A stretch of DNA of 64,000 nt. Origin: Stramonita haemastoma (lineage: Eukaryota; Mollusca; Gastropoda; Neogastropoda; Muricidae). Location: the NCBI GenBank assembly GCA_030674155.1, contig CM060317.1, positions 36,727,520 through 36,791,519 on the forward strand, in the 5' to 3' direction. Every line of letters starts with the position of its first letter. Position 1 is the first letter of the stretch. The notes under the pieces were generated by a model. It was not told the origin of the DNA, did no database searches, and saw nothing but the letters and a program-made list of their open reading frames with translations. A program made the translations under genes and the position numbers. This document shows, in pieces, positions 63,942 to 64,000 of the stretch.

Positions 63942-64000
<59 letters not shown>
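63942..64000. repeat. (CT)n running off the window
   Basis: Pure (CT)n of at least 29 units; its right end is outside the window. Confidence 0.95.

Overview
This is eukaryotic, repeat-saturated, non-genic DNA. The base composition, the many long (CA)n, (CT)n and (GATA)n-type microsatellites, tRNA-derived SINEs, a pogo/Tigger-like DNA transposon, an LTR retroelement primed by tRNA-Leu and an RTE-like LINE tail all point to an animal. The density of aquatic-invertebrate-type SINEs suggests a marine invertebrate, most likely a lophotrochozoan such as a gastropod mollusc. That last step is inference. I see no intact host protein-coding gene, no tRNA or rRNA gene, no CRISPR array and nothing prokaryotic. 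Most long open frames here are translations of microsatellites.

Region by region. 1-5.2 kb holds a SINE, then a 4.6-kb candidate DNA transposon (573-5179) with ~140-bp terminal inverted repeats and TA at both borders. It carries a broken but recognisable gene of a multi-copy animal family: a PIN/FEN-like acidic domain, a H-A-L-T-G-C-D-T motif and a Cys-rich CXC-like tail. 5.3-13.7 kb is compound microsatellites plus a 65-bp minisatellite. 13.74-14.99 kb is a truncated pogo/Tigger element inside a (TA)n tract. 16.7-19.2 kb has a solo LTR and an internally deleted LTR element with ~98% identical LTRs and a tRNA-Leu primer binding site, again inside (TA)n.

21.9-24.3 kb has a LINE-like 3' end with tandem internal units, and SINEs. 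24.5-29.1 kb and 31.4-35.6 kb are two diverged copies of one ~4.3-kb segment, with fragments near 37.3, 41.6 and 42.1 kb. 35.9-40.2 kb has three more SINE copies, an unclassified retroposon and a SINE with a joint tRNA-like/5S rRNA-like head. 41-41.55 kb is a second minisatellite.

45.2-49.9 kb is a 4.5-kb simple-sequence block ending in ~2.2 kb of a C-rich 49-bp repeat (G-rich on the minus strand). 50-58 kb carries further family-B repeats, one of them split by a 216-bp insertion with a clean 12-bp target duplication. 60.8-61.2 kb is the 3' end of an RTE-like LINE whose stop codon runs almost directly into microsatellite. The window ends inside a (CT)n run.

The parts relate to one another as layers of insertion. 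SINE tails match the tail of the LINE-like elements, elements sit inside other elements or inside (TA)n, and microsatellites lie at element tails and borders. All assignments are by eye; family names need library searches.
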